A stretch of 37,922 nucleotides of DNA. It comes from Tritrichomonas musculus. Taxonomy: Eukaryota; Parabasalia; Tritrichomonadida; Tritrichomonadidae. Below the pieces are notes generated by a model. The model did not search any database. It was not told the origin of the DNA and saw only the letters and a program-made list of their open reading frames with translations. A program made the translations under genes and the position numbers. This document shows, one piece after another, positions 37,467 through 37,922 of the stretch; within the stretch, counting starts at the first letter, position 1; each line of letters opens with the position of its first letter. The stretch is taken from the NCBI GenBank assembly GCA_039105265.1, contig JAPFFF010000149.1, positions 1-37,922 of the forward strand, read 5' to 3'.

Positions 37467-37922
37467 CTTAATCTCAATTATTCTTATTCTAACATTTCTC
37501 ACAAATGAACAGAGTTAAATAAAACACAAATCTCAAACACTTTTGTAAGATAATTAAAAACGATTTCGAAATTAAGTAAAATCAGTAAAAATTAAAGCTT
37601 AATCTCAGTTATTCTTATTCAAACGTTTCTCACAAATGAACAGAGTTAAATAAAACACAAATCTCAAACACTTTTATAAGATAATTAAAAACGATTTCGA
37701 AATTAAGTAAAATCAGTAAAAATTAAAGCTTAATCTCAGTTATTCTTATTCAAACGTTTCTCACAAATGAACAGAGTTAAATAAAACACAAATCTCAAAC
37801 ACTTTTGTAAGATAATTAAAAACGATTTCGAAATTAAGTAAAATCAGTAAAAATTAAAGCTTAATCTCAGTTATTCTTATTCAAACGTTTCTCACAAATG
37901 AACAGAGTTAAATAAAACACAA
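37467..37922 (+). repeat. Start of a further block, cut by the window end
   Basis: Monomers 286-288 and the first 63 bases of monomer 289 repeat the order M, S-A79, S, S seen at 21485, 27642 and 31310. It could be the start of either a 28- or a 47-monomer block, since both share their first 27 monomers. Confidence 0.75.

Larger units (their letters stand above)
1..37922 (+). repeat. 131-bp AT-rich satellite DNA array (289 full monomers plus a 63-base partial)
   Basis: The entire window is a head-to-tail array of a 131-bp monomer, all copies in one orientation. Landmarks in each monomer are the start 'cttaatctca' (1-10), 'ctcacaaatgaacagagtt' (32-50), 'caaacacttttgtaagataa' (68-87) and 'aacgatttcgaaattaag' (93-110). 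Monomer starts fall at 1, 132, 263 and so on to 37860, exactly 289 periods, so there is no net indel and I saw none inside. Monomers differ from each other by a handful of bases, limited to about 17 positions. The array continues beyond both ends of the window, so its true length is unknown. This is classic satellite DNA, usually heterochromatic and often centromeric. I do not recognise the family by name; a centromeric role is possible but cannot be shown from sequence. Confidence 0.98.

Noticed and set aside
1-37922. CRISPR array
   Set aside because: The repeat is 131 bp and directly adjoins the next copy; there are no unique spacers, leader or cas genes.
1-37922. Protein-coding repeat gene
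   Set aside because: Stops occur in all six frames in each 131-bp copy (for example taa at 50, 80 and 111, tga at 40; tta and tca on the other strand), and 131 is not a multiple of three.
1-37922. Telomeric or subtelomeric simple repeat
   Set aside because: No TTAGG, TTAGGG, TTTAGGG or similar short-motif run is present; the only period is 131 bp and its multiples.
1-37922. Iteron-type replication origin or plasmid repeats
   Set aside because: Iterons are about 20 bp and few in number; an array of 290 copies of 131 bp with higher-order structure is satellite DNA.
1-37922. Transposon, LINE, SINE or LTR insertion within the array
   Set aside because: The 131-bp phase is never broken, no non-satellite sequence or target-site duplication is present, and there is no polymerase III box pair or terminal repeat.
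1-37922. tRNA, 5S rRNA or other RNA genes in tandem
   Set aside because: At 24% G+C the monomer has no long stems, no A/B boxes and no resemblance to 5S rRNA; a transcript from the satellite is possible but nothing in the sequence shows a promoter.

Overview
The whole window is one tandem satellite DNA array. A 131-bp AT-rich monomer (24% G+C in the first copy: 60 A, 40 T, 19 C, 12 G on the + strand) repeats head to tail on one strand. There are 289 complete copies plus 63 bases of a 290th, with no interruption. Monomer n (counting from 0) starts at 1+131n. The phase at base 1 and at base 37860 agrees exactly, and I found no insertion or deletion at any junction between them. There is no gene, RNA gene, transposon, telomere repeat or unique sequence, and stop codons close every reading frame on both strands within each monomer. 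A homogenised array of this kind points to a eukaryote, with centromeric, pericentromeric or other heterochromatin the likely location. The sequence does not identify the species; CpG is not depleted in the monomer, which weakly favours a lineage with little DNA methylation.

Variation is limited to about 17 of 131 monomer positions: 2, 3, 7, 11, 18, 21, 24, 28, 39, 41, 61, 79, 90, 91, 119, 124 and 131. I read these as a barcode. Main states are: S (T21, A24, G28) or L (A21, T24, A28), with hybrids M (T,T,A) and N (A,T,G); G or A at 11; A or G at 39; A or T at 91; C18 instead of T18; A79 instead of G79; and a 'cgcaatatc' start (G-type) instead of 'cttaatctc'. The order of barcodes is not random and reveals a very long higher-order repeat.

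Layout. 1-3144: an edge region and a shortened unit. 3145-12838: a 74-monomer (9,694-bp) higher-order unit. 12839-21484: a second copy of the same unit, lacking 8 monomers near its right end. Over the shared 64 monomers (8,384 bp) the two copies match at every diagnostic site. 21485-37922: a different regime built of 47-monomer and 28-monomer blocks (47, 28, 47, then the start of another), together a 75-monomer (9,825-bp) period. The 47- and 28-monomer blocks share their first 27 monomers. The right regime is made of pieces of the left one, joined by losses of whole monomers. All rearrangements I can see keep the 131-bp register, as expected of unequal crossing-over or replication-based amplification between perfectly aligned monomers.

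The notable biology is the array's organisation: a very large, recently amplified higher-order repeat; a trimer order kept at all 17 of its occurrences; mosaic monomers that suggest gene conversion; and a sharp change of regime at about 21485. All coordinates come from reading by eye, without alignment software, so an isolated substitution outside the diagnostic positions could have been missed.
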